A DNA stretch of 64,000 nt from Gadus chalcogrammus (GCF_026213295.1 NC_079419.1:17803728-17867727), one strand, 5' to 3'; counted from the first letter of the stretch, positions 39,948 to 55,770 are shown. Numbers and translations are program-made. The notes: a model not told the origin generated them from the letters alone.

Positions 39948-42817
39948 CCTGTTTACCCGAGTGCTGTTTAGTCCCTTACCAGATGGCCGTCTTGTCTCAC
40001 AACCATAAAGTAGACGGGATAACAGCGGCAGAACCATAGATTTGCATCAACATATGTTGGGATCCAATGTTTTTTCTTTTCATAAGCTTAAGATGAACCT
40101 CAGCCAGTACAAGACAACTAAGTGTATTTGGAGTCTATTGTTTATTGGGCCGGGATCAGTCTAATATAAAGACTATTAACATGATTTTAATTACAATGAA
40201 TAATTTAATCTAGTGAATCCTTTAAAAATGAAATAGTACATACATTTTGCAATAGAATAAATGTAACAACATAGTACTTATATTTCTCTATTCCTCCTGC
40301 TTACCCCTTCCCCTTACATCCCATACTTAAGAAAGTGTCTAGAATCGATTATTGGTTTGCAAAATAACAAGTGTTCTTCATTGTTTAACATAAGCCTTTC
40401 TACACAACGTTGTTGTGTTCATTTAAGACTAGAAAGAACGCTTTGTGCGCATCTCCTCTCTGATCGTCCTTTTGTCATCGTCCACTTCTGTCTGTCTGTG
40501 TGTGCATTCAGAAGCCTGCAATCATCTTTGGCTGTCTAGCATTTGATGAGTATGTCACAGACATCATGTTTGTTGTAAGGCAACAGAGGGGAGGGAGTGT
40601 TAAACCATGAAAATATGTGAGTGTGCTGAAAAGGTCACGGCAAGAGGTTGTGTTTCATGTAGAAAACAGGAGAACAAATCCATCTGCTGGAGGAAGAGCT
40701 CTGAGCTTGCATCAATGCAAGCGCGATGCTAGCCATCGCCAATGGCCCATCATGGAGAGGGAAGAACATCAAGCTGAAGCATCTCCCTCGCTGCAGTCGG
40801 AATTTTAGATCCAATGCTCACAGCGGGAACACAAAAGACAGACGCGCCACTGTGAATTCTGATGGTTCGATTGAAAGAGCAAAGCAGAATATTCGGTCGT
40901 TATTTATTCAAGAAGCAAGGCATAAACATGGTTTAATCAGTTATTTGGCCTTTTTTAGAGCAGTCTACAATAGAACCAACATCCAATAATAAGGAACCAA
41001 ATGGCATGTGAATGCAACCGTGACCACATAGCATTTATCTAACGTAAACTGTATGGTCATGACTCAGCACACACATAAGGCAGGTAAGTATATAGGATAC
41101 CATGCCTCATGGATCTGGTGTCTTCCTTACACCAGAGCACTACTTAGTAGTCATTAAAGAACAATATGAGCCATTATTGACAAAAGATGGAACAGGACAT
41201 TTGCTTTTTCCTTTTGAGTTCATTTAGTGACGATATTTGACGAGTTATACATTTTGTCAGTACTCAAATCTCCATATTCACACACATTCTACTTCCCTTT
41301 TGCTCGCACAGCCTGTATCTTAATGGCCTCAAGGGAAATAAAATCAATGTTATGGAAATTGAAATGAAAAAGTTAGTCTTGAACATGTAAATTAAAATGA
41401 ATCCTTGACAAAATATGTTTAAGACATTCACAGCGAGCATAAACAATGTTAAAGTTTTGGCAACTGAACAAATACGATCACAAACAAAACAAAAACAACT
41501 TAAAACGTTGATAGGGGATGCACACGCACACACCAAGTAAGGCCCTTCATGTACCTTGAAATAGGACTACATAAATGAAATTCATTAATACTATTATTAA
41601 TTTTGAATCCGTTTACATACCTTCTCCAAGATGTTAGGTTTCAGTAGCCTTGATATTATTGTGTGTGTGTTCTTTGCGTTATTTGGCTAAAGTTACAATA
41701 ACCGACCACGCTTAGCACCAAGAAGGCAGAGTTTATTTATACTTGTTAACACTCCCACTGTGTTGAGAACCTACCAGTCTGAAGAAATGCCAGAACATGT
41801 GCCAGGGTAAGTAACTCGAAAGATCAGTGATTTACTGTAGTTGATTAAAAAAAAATCTGTAGTAGAATAATGTTGATATTGATCATACATAGAACTCCTC
41901 AGTATACTGTCAAATTGTAACGTTTAGTTACAGCTCATGCTTTTTATTCTCCACAGGTGGATTTTGAATACACACCACTGGTAACATCCATCTGTTGTGT
42001 TAATATAAAATAGACAAACACAAACTAACACATTCAAACACATGAGCGCATTCACCCACGCAAACACATCAATTGCCGCCACGCCACAGAAAAATAAAAA
42101 CAGGAAAACAGGCAACAGCATATTTAAAATAGTAAATGTGACAGTTTTCTAACCACTGAGGCCACTCACTTTCAAAGCAATGACTCACAATCAGACGCAA
42201 CAGGACTGAACCGTACAAACAAGCTGGTGGGACAGGTGTCTTGGGGCAACAAAACCAGGATGAAACAAAGAAGGTGCAAGGGAGCCTTTCGGTTGCTCAA
42301 TGTCCTGCCCTGTCTCCCGAGACCAGCAACCCTTAATTAATAAAATGGCGGCTGTTTGCAAAATGAAGCTAAATTGCACATTCCAACCAAATATTACCAG
42401 CGCACGGCTCCCTATAACATTATACTGATAATGTTGACTGGTTATAAAATATATCTAATCAGGTAAACCTGGTTGATTTTGATTATTGCTGCTTGTATGC
42501 ATTTTGGTCCTTTTAAGTCATTTGATTTCAAAATCTGTAATCGACTGATAACCAAATGCGTCACTAACGTGATGTTTTTACATCTTGTAAACTACATTGA
42601 TGATGAATGTATCTGAATATATAACACTCATTATTTCTTCTGCCCATAAATTGATCCAAATCGGATCAGTGACAAAGCTGTTGAGCTGTCAAGAATCCCA
42701 AGTGATTTCCCTGCTCATAGAGCTGAAATATCTGCTTTTAACAAGGCTCTGTGACATTTACCCCTGGTGGATCCCTAAAGAGTAATTTAAGGTTATGGAG
42801 GAGGGGCACAGACAGGA

Positions 42818-43107
42818 TTAGAGCCCATCAACAGCCTCATCACTCTCCTCTTCACGGTTTACAACCACCTGACACACACGTGGAGATAGGGGTGCCGGTG
42901 GCCTCAAGCTCTTGATTCCCTCCAAAAGCGCTGCAACCATGGTTGTGTTGTTGTCCATAATGGTGGTCAGCAATCGCTCCTGCCAAGCATCGCTTTCCTT
43001 CAGCTGCTCTCTCCAGAACTCCCTCATTTCAGCCATGTGTTGGCTAATTACGTCGACATCCCTTGTATGCCGTTGCATCCTCCGACCGGGCGCCTGGGCA
43101 CTTGTGC
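42818..43107 (-). CDS. Myb/SANT-like DNA-binding protein, exon 3
   Basis: The last exon encodes roughly residues 208-303. It has a helical, charged segment (DVISQHMAEMREFWREQLKE, then WQERLLTTIMDNNTTMVAAL) that looks like a dimerisation coiled coil, and a short acidic tail with stop at 42818-42820. The acceptor CCTTTCTTAAG ends at 43108. The exon supplies 2 nt to the split glycine codon and leaves the frame intact to the stop. Confidence 0.8.
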
Positions 43108-43211
43108 CTTAAGAAAGGATTGGTGTAACACTTATTACATGTCCTGGTGTGGGTATATGTTGCAACAGAAAGTAGCATTGGTTGGTGCAGCCAGAATATT
43201 GCAGGACTTAC

Positions 43212-43466
43212 CAGGTAACTCAGAGTTTTTCTGAAGTGGGGGAATTCTCCTCGTGCTTTCAGTTGACGTGCTTGGAGAGTCATCTTCGCGCTGCTGTGTG
43301 GTGCTGCCCATTGTTTCTTCGAGGTCCCTCATCTCTGTTGATGTTTCTTCCCCCATCTCAGCTTGGATTTCTTCCTCCATCTCCGTTTTTATTTCTTCCC
43401 CCATCTCCTTTTCGATTTCTTCCCCCAACTCCGTTTTTATTTCTTCCCTGATCTCCGTTATTTTTA
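43212..43466 (-). CDS. Myb/SANT-like DNA-binding protein, exon 2
   Basis: This 255-nt exon encodes about residues 123-207. It opens with an imperfect 10-residue repeat (EEIKTELG, EEIEKEMG, EEIKTEME, EEIQAEMG, EETSTEMR), visible as a 30-bp DNA repeat, then a polar Ser/Thr-rich linker (DDSPSTSTESTRRIPPLQ). The acceptor CCCCTGGTAG ends at 43467 and the donor G|GTAAGT starts at 43211. Both phases match exons 1 and 3. Confidence 0.8.
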
Positions 43467-43707
43467 CTACCAGGGGATACAAAATGAATAGTTACAATCC
43501 ATGTACACTTTTTTTGCTCGTTCGTTTTAATTTTGTGATTAGCTCTTGTCCAGTAAGGATACGATTAACTACACATACACAACAGTAACCCGTTTGTTAT
43601 TTTCTCCAGAACAATGGGCCACCTAGCATGATGAAACTAGGTTGGCTTAGAGCAAGGTTATAGTAGTTGCCCTAAGGTTATAGGGCAACTAAGTTGAAGC
43701 GACTCAC

Positions 43708-44074
43708 CTTGGTTGGCTGCCTCGAAACCGACATCCAACCCTTGTTGTCCGGCAGAGTTCGACAGAGTTCGCTTCCCTAGAAGATCATCCAGAATGCTGT
43801 AGAACGGACAACTGACCCGCTCTTGTCCACTTGAGTTGTTCTGCTTGGCGTTATTGTATGCCTGCCGTATGTTTTTCCATTTTATTCTGATCTGCTCCGG
43901 CGTCCGGATGAAGCCGGCTTCTGCCATCCTAGTGGACATCCTTTTGAACAGATATCCGTTCCTCGTCTTGCGCCCATCCATAAATTTTAAAATATTCAGA
44001 TCTTTTACTTGGTTCAGCATGAACCGGGACTCCTCGTCCGACCAGAAGTGAGTTGATGATTTCGTCAAAGGCAT
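43708..44074 (-). CDS. Myb/SANT-like DNA-binding protein, exon 1 with trihelix domain
   Basis: Encodes residues 1-122 of a predicted 303-residue protein. Residues 9-95 form a Myb/SANT-like (Myb_DNA-bind_4, trihelix) domain: FWSDEESRFMLNQVKDLNIL, FKRMSTRMAEAGFIRTPEQI, RIKWKNIRQAYNNAK, with aromatic core residues W11 and W66. The donor AAG|GTGAGT starts at 43707. Domains of this type occur in accessory proteins of PIF/Harbinger transposons and in many host genes derived from them. No Harbinger transposase is visible nearby. The frame is intact across three exons with consensus splice sites, so this looks like a live gene rather than debris. Whether it is host or transposon-encoded cannot be told from the window. 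Confidence 0.82.
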
Positions 44075-44127
44075 GTTGTCGTAAGACCTTTTCCGGCAAC
44101 AACACTATAAGTCTCCTCCTCCTTCCA

Positions 44128-44170
44128 CTTCCGGGTGAAAGCCACGGCGGGAATTCTCGAGCATGCGCAG
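44128..44170. promoter_or_regulatory. ETS, E2F and NRF1-like promoter cluster of the Myb/SANT gene
   Basis: About 55-95 bp upstream of the start codon are CTTCCGGG (44128-44135; CCCGGAAGTGG on the gene strand, ETS/GABPA-like), GGCGGGAA (44146-44153, E2F-like) and GCATGCGCAG (44161-44170, NRF1-like). The cluster is typical of TATA-less housekeeping promoters. Confidence 0.55.
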
Positions 44171-44245
44171 AACACGAAATCCGATTACGATATGATGGCT
44201 GAGTATACATGCCGTTAGTTTGCCGACTATGAACAACCTATCTCG

Positions 44246-44734
44246 TGCCGTGTTCCAATATCCATACTTCCATGAGTACACTTCAACGAAATACACTATC
44301 CGCACTCACTAAGTGCGCTAATTTTCAGATGTTAGTGTTGTTCCAAATCGAATACTCGTGGTGCACTAACCGGTAATTACGATCACGACCGCCGCCGCGG
44401 CTCCTCCCCCGCAATAAACATCCCGCTTTGAACGGTGAACTCTTTAAGCCTAGCAGCTATAAAAAGCTATAAAAACTACAAATTAAGGACTCTATTAATG
44501 CAGGCTGTGTAAAATGCGCCGAATTTGGCTGAGCCTGGCTCCGCCCTCTTCCGCTACGTAGCTAAGATGGCTGCCGTTGAGTACGAAAATCGCCACACAC
44601 TTCGCGATTTGACCGTTTTGAGTACACCATCCGGGTCCTTTCAGTACTTATTTTCGCCCGATCTGAATCGGAACGCCCTACGTACTCAAACTTAGGCTAG
44701 TAAGTACGGATAGTATGGATATTGGAACACGGCA
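44246..44734. mobile_element. Non-autonomous DNA element with 23-bp terminal inverted repeats
   Basis: The ends are perfect inverted repeats: 44246-44268 begins TGCCGTGTTCCAATATCCAT, and 44712-44734 is its reverse complement. The 489-bp interior has no transposase frame and contains a GC-rich CCGCCGCCGCGGCTCC patch and AAGATGGCTGCCG. I could not identify a target duplication, so the superfamily is unassigned. Confidence 0.75.
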
Positions 44735-45105
44735 TAGGTGTTCCATTCGATTATGAGATGTCCGTTACGGACCGATTTTGGGCCGATGAGGGTCGGACTG
44801 AGATGTTTACGTGCATTTTAAAAGTCCAAACAGTCTCTGATGCAAGCTGTGTCAGAAGTGAAGACAGTGTTACTTTTCCTGCTTAAGCAAAATACAGTGG
44901 TAGTGGTACTTCCAATTTATTGGAATGGGGTCCAACTCCTTACAGTGTCCTTGCTTGTCCCAACATTTTTTACTTCAATTTATCTAATTTATTTTCCCTG
45001 TTCTGGTCATGGCTGCTTCCTGGCACTATAGACCTTTACAGAGTTACACTTAGTAACCCTAACCCTTGTCAAACTTCTCGGTCATGTCGGAATTCAGGGT
45101 CACCC

Positions 45106-45338
45106 CTCACCAACATTGTCCATTTTACAAGTTGTGGTTTTACTTCAACATTGCAGTGCATGACAGTAGGGTTCCTACACATTGTCCACTAACAAGTGTG
45201 ATTGTAAAGCTTGGTGCACATTGTATAAGCTGTACTTTTACTTTAACATTGCAGTGCATGGCAGCAGGGATCCTGCACATTGTCCACTGACCATTGTGGC
45301 TGTAAAGCTTCGTGCACATTGTAGAAGTTGTGTTTTTT
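45106..45338. repeat. 97-bp tandem repeat
   Basis: Two and a partial copies of a unit of about 97 bp containing CATTGCAGTGCATG, GGGTTCCTACACATTGTCCA and CTGTAAAGCTTGGTGCACAT. Full units start near 45148 and 45245. A further copy lies at 46535-46622, beyond the 1-kb element. Confidence 0.85.
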
Positions 45339-45349
45339 CTCTGTTTCAG

Positions 45350-45505
45350 GTATTCACACAAGGGAGGCCATGGAGAACTACAAAGTGGCTGGCCTCTTTA
45401 TAAACTTGTAGTGTCAGGATGGGGGCAGACTGTGTACCAAATGAGGCCTGACAATCCAAGTGTTATTATCTTCCGGGCAGACGTGGCGGCATCCAATCAT
45501 AGGGT
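45350..45505 (+). pseudogene. Decayed exon of a SWIM-finger gene (upstream part)
   Basis: After a good acceptor (TTTTTTCTCTGTTTCAG ending at 45349), one frame reads TREAMENYKVAGLFIN and then a stop. The neighbouring frame continues with LVVSGWGQTVYQMRPDNPSV and IIFRADVAASN. From memory this order (EAMENYK, then FVSGWVQ, then a V-I-RA-V strand) is the segment just before the SWIM finger in a family of fish SWIM/YqaJ-domain proteins. The frame break near 45400-45412 marks it as a pseudogene. Confidence 0.45.
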
Positions 45506-45512
45506 TTCACTT

Positions 45513-46532
45513 AGTTTTTCTCGATTGTATACACACAAAGAATGGAACAATGCACACAATTCTGAAAACTTGAAGCTCATGTATCTGCTAAACTCTAAAC
45601 ACAATTCCACTGTTTTCACATTTTTGTTAAACTTTTAAGCACAAATCTCATCATTTAGCACACTTGGTTCACCTGGATCACACTGGCCTTCAAAACGCAA
45701 CAACTTAATTACCAATAAGTCTAACTCACTTCTCACCTGTTCAAACTCAACTGGCAAAACACTTCAATCATGTGTGAGCATAAAAGAGGACTCGATGAGC
45801 TCTACTGTGTTGTAGATATGGTCCTTTGGCCTGATCAGGATTGGAGGTGGGATACATACTGATTTACATGTAGATCTGTTTCACCTCATTTATATTCTTA
45901 TTTTTATTTTTTGTTGGCCTACGAAAAGCTTTTTATGCAGTCAGTTCAGCTTAACATTTTACAAAAAAATATATATTTGCTTTGCACTGATTTCATCATT
46001 ACATCCCCCGAAGAGTCTAAAAATGTTCCTACTGTAGTGTTTTTCAGGGCAATTACTGTATTGTAATTTGCCAAAATAGTTAACATTGGTGTATTGTCAG
46101 AACTATGTTGCATTATCAATTATAGGTGTACAAGATTACTCCGGGAAGCTTGGATTGTGAGTTTAGCCCATTGGAGCTTGTTGGATAGACAAATTTGTAT
46201 TCTGATACGATTGTGTCAATGCAATATTTATATGATATATTCACAGCATTGTATTACAATATGGCAACAGTCTTTATACTATATGTACTACCTAATTGCA
46301 ACTTTAAAAAAAGCCATTTCTAAACAATTTTATACATTGGAATATGTGACATGGTGTCATGAAGCCAAAACATATGTAAATAGTATTTTGATGGCAGTGT
46401 TTTGAATAGATCACACCAGGGTTTAATTGTGTAGTTTTGACAAAATTATTAACTCTTCTCAGGTTTGTGTTTAGAGTTTTGAGAAATGTAGCTATAGTTT
46501 CAGAAAACGTGTTTAAACGATTGAGAAAAACT
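45513..46532. mobile_element. 1-kb element with about 24-bp imperfect terminal inverted repeats
   Basis: AGTTTTTCTCGATTGTATAC at the left end (from 45513) pairs with the reverse complement of the right end (GTTTAAACGATTGAGAAAAACT, to 46532), with about 20 of 24 positions matching. The right side reads CAGTTTTTCTC after a TA on its outer edge, as in Tc1/mariner-type ends. The left end is degenerate. No transposase frame is present. Confidence 0.6.
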
Positions 46533-46534
46533 GT

Positions 46535-46622
46535 AAACATTGCAGTGCATGAAAGCAGGGTTCCTACACGTTGTCCACCAACCATTGTGACTGTAAAAGC
46601 TGGGTGCACATTGTAGAAGTTG
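46535..46622. repeat. Displaced copy of the 97-bp repeat
   Basis: AACATTGCAGTGCATGAAAG through GGTGCACATTGTAGAAGTTG matches the array at 45148-45338 and directly abuts the right end of the 1-kb inverted-repeat element. Confidence 0.8.
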
Positions 46623-46984
46623 TTGAGGGTTTGAACGGCCTTATAAGACGCGAACAAGGATGAATTTATCAATGTGTCTCTGCTATAGTTGGTGGTACAG
46701 TAGTTAGCTTTTGGTGATGTCCAAACAGATGATTCAGGACAAATAGGCAATCTTGGTTGTTGGAGTGTTTTTTTTATTGTTGATTGAGGGGGGAGTTTCA
46801 GTTCAATTTTTAAGAAAATTGCATGCTAAATGTTGTTTTCATCATATTAGCACTTGCAATGACTTATGTATGTTTTAAAAATCACAATTTTTCAAGGATT
46901 TCACAGACCCTTGGGAACCCTGTCACTCTATAAATGTAACGTACAAAAACATAAGCATTTCCTTTTTCTTTATTTTTTTTTGTC

Positions 46985-47146
46985 GGGGCGAGTCATGCTC
47001 GCATATAGGGGGTATCCTCCACAAGGTGGAGATAATTGTCCGAAAGGATGAGAGCCAAACCCCTGCTTGCACTGAGAAGCTTTGCACCTGGAAGGCTAGC
47101 AACACAGGTGTGGAGGCGAGCAAAATTGCAGATATCCAATTCTATG
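46985..47146 (+). pseudogene. SWIM zinc-finger exon of a decayed gene (downstream part)
   Basis: Reads GESCSHIGGILHKVEIIVRK, then ACTEKLCTWKASNTG and IADIQFY, ending at a donor-like TATG|GTGAGC. The CSHI...LHKVE segment is the C-x-H half of a SWIM finger, and C-x4-C-x-W usually follows it in fish SWIM/YqaJ-domain proteins. Upstream, the T-rich tract ends in GTCGGGGC with no AG at the expected place, so the acceptor looks lost. The orientation and order agree with the fragment at 45350-45505. Confidence 0.5.
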
Positions 47147-47557
47147 GTGAGCAGTGCCAAGGGCATAGATTCAATCACAAAGAAGTGGCCGTGCTGCACC
47201 TCTACCTCCCGACTGGTGATGAACAGGAGGATTTTCTCTTCTTTGTTGGCAGCCACAGCTTCAGATCCTACCCCACCGAGAGGCCTTAGTCTTTCAGTGC
47301 AACGTCACATACGTCTTTCCCCAAAAAAAACCATACTGCCTTTTCACAAAAACTACACCAGGGCTTCGTACTCTGTACACTACAGAGTCGAATCCAATGG
47401 AGGTTTTAAAGGCCAACGCACAGGCTAAACCACCTTCTAGCGCCTTGCAACCCCACTGACACACTCCTCAACATTTCTTCAATGAATCACCTGCGTTCAA
47501 TACACCAGCATCGAGGCATGCTAAATTACTGGACTGCCGAATGCACTACTTTATTCA

Positions 47558-47797
47558 GTTCCTGGTTGGCCCTCTTTGCCAGTTGGTCTGCCGATAAATG
47601 CCGGATGTGAGACTAACCGTGGATCCCAGAGTCGTGCGGAATACGAGCCACACCTGGGAGAAGAACTGGGGACCCCGGTCGGTGACGATGTCAGAAGGGA
47701 GGTCGTGAATACGTAAGACCTGGGCCACCAGGAGCTCCGCGGTCTCTCTCGCGGAGGGGAGCCCTGGTAGGGTGAAATGGGCTGCCTTCGAGAACCT
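47558..47797 (-). pseudogene. Ty3/gypsy integrase fragment
   Basis: [40 protein letters not shown] and [17 protein letters not shown] match the catalytic core of Ty3/gypsy (chromovirus-like) integrases, with the second catalytic Asp in the TDRG motif. Only this part of pol is present. Reverse transcriptase and RNase H are missing. Confidence 0.8.
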
Positions 47798-48089
47798 TCC
47801 AGCTCTTACCTCTGGATGGGGGAAGGCCGGGGGGACCAGGGGCGGCTGGGGATAGGCAGCAGAAGAAGCAGCCCTGCCCGGGGCTTGGTGAAGGTCTTGC
47901 TGCTCCGAAACGAACAGCCGACCTGGAGGGCCGGTCACCCAGATGGGCCTGGCGTGCCTGGGCCTGGGTGACCAAGGCCTCGTGCCTGAGCCAGGGTCAC
48001 CAAGGCCTCGCTCTCCCACCTCACCCTCTGACGCTGCCCTCGCACGCAAGGGATGATGTATGCGATGTGAGAGACCGCGGTGGCGTCAG

Positions 48090-48404
48090 TGACCTCACCT
48101 GCAGGAGGCACCAATTGCACCCTCCGGGAACGCCCTCGTATGGCGTAGGAGCAGGAACGTGGGGTTCGCGGCAGCCATGAGGCACCAGCAGCAGAGGTCC
48201 ACTCGCCGGGGGTAGGCGTGGTGGTTGTAGCCGAGCCTCGAAGGTCACCCGGTAGGCAGTGAAGTGGGTGAGGGCTGAGTCGACCTCTCCCAGGTTCTGT
48301 GGGTAACCTTCCACTGGAACACCCAGGCGGTGAACCCCCTGAGCCATCTGCACCCATCGGCTCGCCGAGCCACTGGGGACGTCCCCTGGGTCGGCTGGGT
48401 CCAT
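48090..48404 (-). pseudogene. Ty3/gypsy gag fragment
   Basis: Starts at an ATG (48404) about 67 bp inside the LTR. The MDPADP start, a segment ending in VHRLGV, and (in another frame) EPHVPAPTPYEGVPGGCNWC recall the capsid-like gag of fish gypsy elements. Frameshifts separate these pieces. Confidence 0.6.
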
Positions 48405-48470
48405 TCTTGGCCAGATCGTACTGCTACGGCCCGAGGGTGGGAGCCCAAACGCACAACAACCGACGACGGT

Positions 48471-48788
48471 TGTAACGTTCAAATGTTTATTCAGTAAGAA
48501 TGAGCAGACGCTGGTTGGGGAGGGTTAGAACCAGACATTCTTGAATGTTAGAACAAAGTGAAATGGAAGCCGGGAACCCTACTACCATAGCAAAACGCTC
48601 TGGCAATGAATGGATGAGGAGCCTGGGTAGAAAAGCAGGAGTTGTTGATTATGATGTGCCACAGGTGTGTCTGGCTGAGTAGGAGAAAGGAGGAGTCCAG
48701 AGAAACTGGAGTCTGCTAGCTCCGCCCACAACAGCAAAACAAAGAGGGATCCTAGCTCCTGCCAGGATCCACAGCAGATGCCGTAACA
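48471..48788 (-). mobile_element. Long terminal repeat of the Ty3/gypsy remnant
   Basis: On the minus strand this 318-bp segment begins TGTTACGGCATCTGCTG and ends CATTTGAACGTTACA, with the short inverted TGTTAC/GTTACA termini expected of an LTR and an AATAAA near its 3' end. It lies directly upstream of the gag fragment. I found no second LTR beyond the integrase fragment, so the element is truncated or internally deleted. Confidence 0.75.
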
Positions 48789-54133
<5,345 letters not shown>

Positions 54134-54196
54134 ATGTGGCTGAGGTCTACTGTCGCAACCGGGCTCCTAGGAGGCAGAGTGTTGGCTAAAGCTATG
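54134..54196 (+). CDS. Possible first coding exon with a presequence-like N-terminus
   Basis: The ATG at 54134 opens 21 codons (MWLRSTVATGLLGGRVLAKA, then M) that end at a donor-like ATG|GTAGGG. The peptide has three basic and no acidic residues and a high content of small and hydroxylated residues, as in mitochondrial targeting sequences. The DNA just upstream is GC-rich with CpGs in an otherwise AT-rich stretch. No downstream exon is visible before the N-gap at 54581. I do not recognise the gene, and chance remains possible. Confidence 0.35.
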
Positions 54197-54580
54197 GTAG
54201 GGAACTACAGCATTGCACAATTTACAATTGATAAGAGTTGAATAGAAAGAAACAGATTGTCTTCTAATTCATTCTCCCATAGCTATTTCTGGGTCTTGAT
54301 ATATATTTATAAATGCGGTGCGACGGACAAAGTGCTCCGGTTAAGAGTTGTCAATTGTACATGCTATAGTTAGTTAGCGTGTTCGTTCCTAATGACATTA
54401 TAGTAATTTGCTTAGCTGCTATAACCTGCTTTTTTTTGTTAAATAAAAGACCCGGTGTTACCGTTATAGATATGTTATCGTATTAACAAATTATGAACTG
54501 ATATTTGCTATTATTATCAAGTGTTTGTAAGAATCTACCACTCAATCATCTGCAGGTGTATTGAGATGATCATCTTAAGT

Positions 54581-54680
54581 NNNNNNNNNNNNNNNNNNNN
54601 NNNNNNNNNNNNNNNNNNNNNNNNNNNNNNNNNNNNNNNNNNNNNNNNNNNNNNNNNNNNNNNNNNNNNNNNNNNNNNNN
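54581..54680. other. Assembly gap (100 N)
   Basis: Exactly 100 Ns with GT-rich sequence on the right. It separates the possible first exon at 54134 from the epha4 exons. Confidence 0.98.
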
Positions 54681-55770
54681 TGCTAGTGTGTGTGTGTGTG
54701 TGTGCGCGTGTGTGTGTGTGTGTTTATGTGTGTGTGTTTTTGTGGATGTGTGTGTGTGAGATTTTTTCTAAAGTGGGAGTGTGGGTGGAAATGGCCCAGC
54801 TTTTTTGTCTAGGTGATTGAATTGGGGGGTGGGAGGGACGGCATGCTGTAAAGCTGTCTCTCCTGATTCCCTTCTCTCCTATTTGACCATTCCTCCCTCT
54901 CTCTCTCTCTCTCTCTCTCAACCCATCTCTCGGCACACCCCTTGCTTTCGCTTGCTGTCTTTCCTCTCTCTATCTGTCTCTCCATCTCTCTCTCTGTCTA
55001 CCTCTGTCTTTCTCCCACTCCATCTATTTCCCTCTCTACCTTTTTTTCCTCTCTCTCTTCCTCTATCCCACTCTCTCCATCGCTCTCTCTCTTGATCTTC
55101 TCACGCCTTTTCTCTCCCCATAGCATTCTCTCGCCGTCTCTGTCTTTATCTCCCTCTCTCTTTCTTTCGCTTTATCATTCTTTCTCGCTCGCCCATAGGT
55201 GAAAATACATAAGATTGGCATCAACATGCGAGGTTATGCGTATCCCCATATACAGGCATGTCAACAAGGGTGTAAACAGATTGGCTCTCTGTCTGGTTCA
55301 AGTGCAGATCAGATTAGCATGCGGAAAACCACTGTTCGGCACAGATGACATTGGCAATGACAATTTATATCGCAAACATGCACAAACACAACACACACAC
55401 ACTAACACACTTACACACACACACACACTTACACACTTACACACTTGTCCTCTGATTCTGATGATATGCATGGAGAGTGACAACACGGTGATTGTTTATC
55501 CATGTTTGAATATATGCATTCCATCACGCATAAAGACACACTGAATAACTGACTGGATCTCTCCTCCATCATCCCCTATGTGAAAACAGACCTTTACCGA
55601 CAGATAAGTAACCTTACATGTTCGAGTCACATTCAATATAATCCAAATGCTCTTCTCCGTTTCAACACCTATCTGAATAATACAATAAATATTTTCTGGT
55701 GGTCTAAATTCATAATCTAAAACAACAAGCAAAAAGAAATGTAATCTTTACAAAAATATCTCAGCCTTAC
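54681..55770. other. CT-rich and CA-rich DNA, presumed epha4 intron
   Basis: GT-rich sequence (54685-54760), a diverged CT-rich block (54893-55190) and a (CA)n patch (55380-55445). No exon for the Eph Cys-rich/EGF-like region was recognised. Confidence 0.5.

Larger units (their letters stand above)
37921..42817. other. Intergenic stretch, no gene seen
   Basis: Mostly AT-rich unique DNA. It holds a degenerate TGTGG/TATGG satellite (39000-39290), a CACGTG palindrome cluster (39689-39810) and a (GT)n block (about 39825-39945). No Eph receptor exon (EGF-like, FN3, kinase or SAM) was recognised on the minus strand. Confidence 0.5.

Noticed and set aside
44570..44698. 42-codon open frame starting ATGGCTGCCGTTGAG in a good start context
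   Set aside because: It lies wholly inside the inverted-repeat element, ends within it, and resembles no protein I know.
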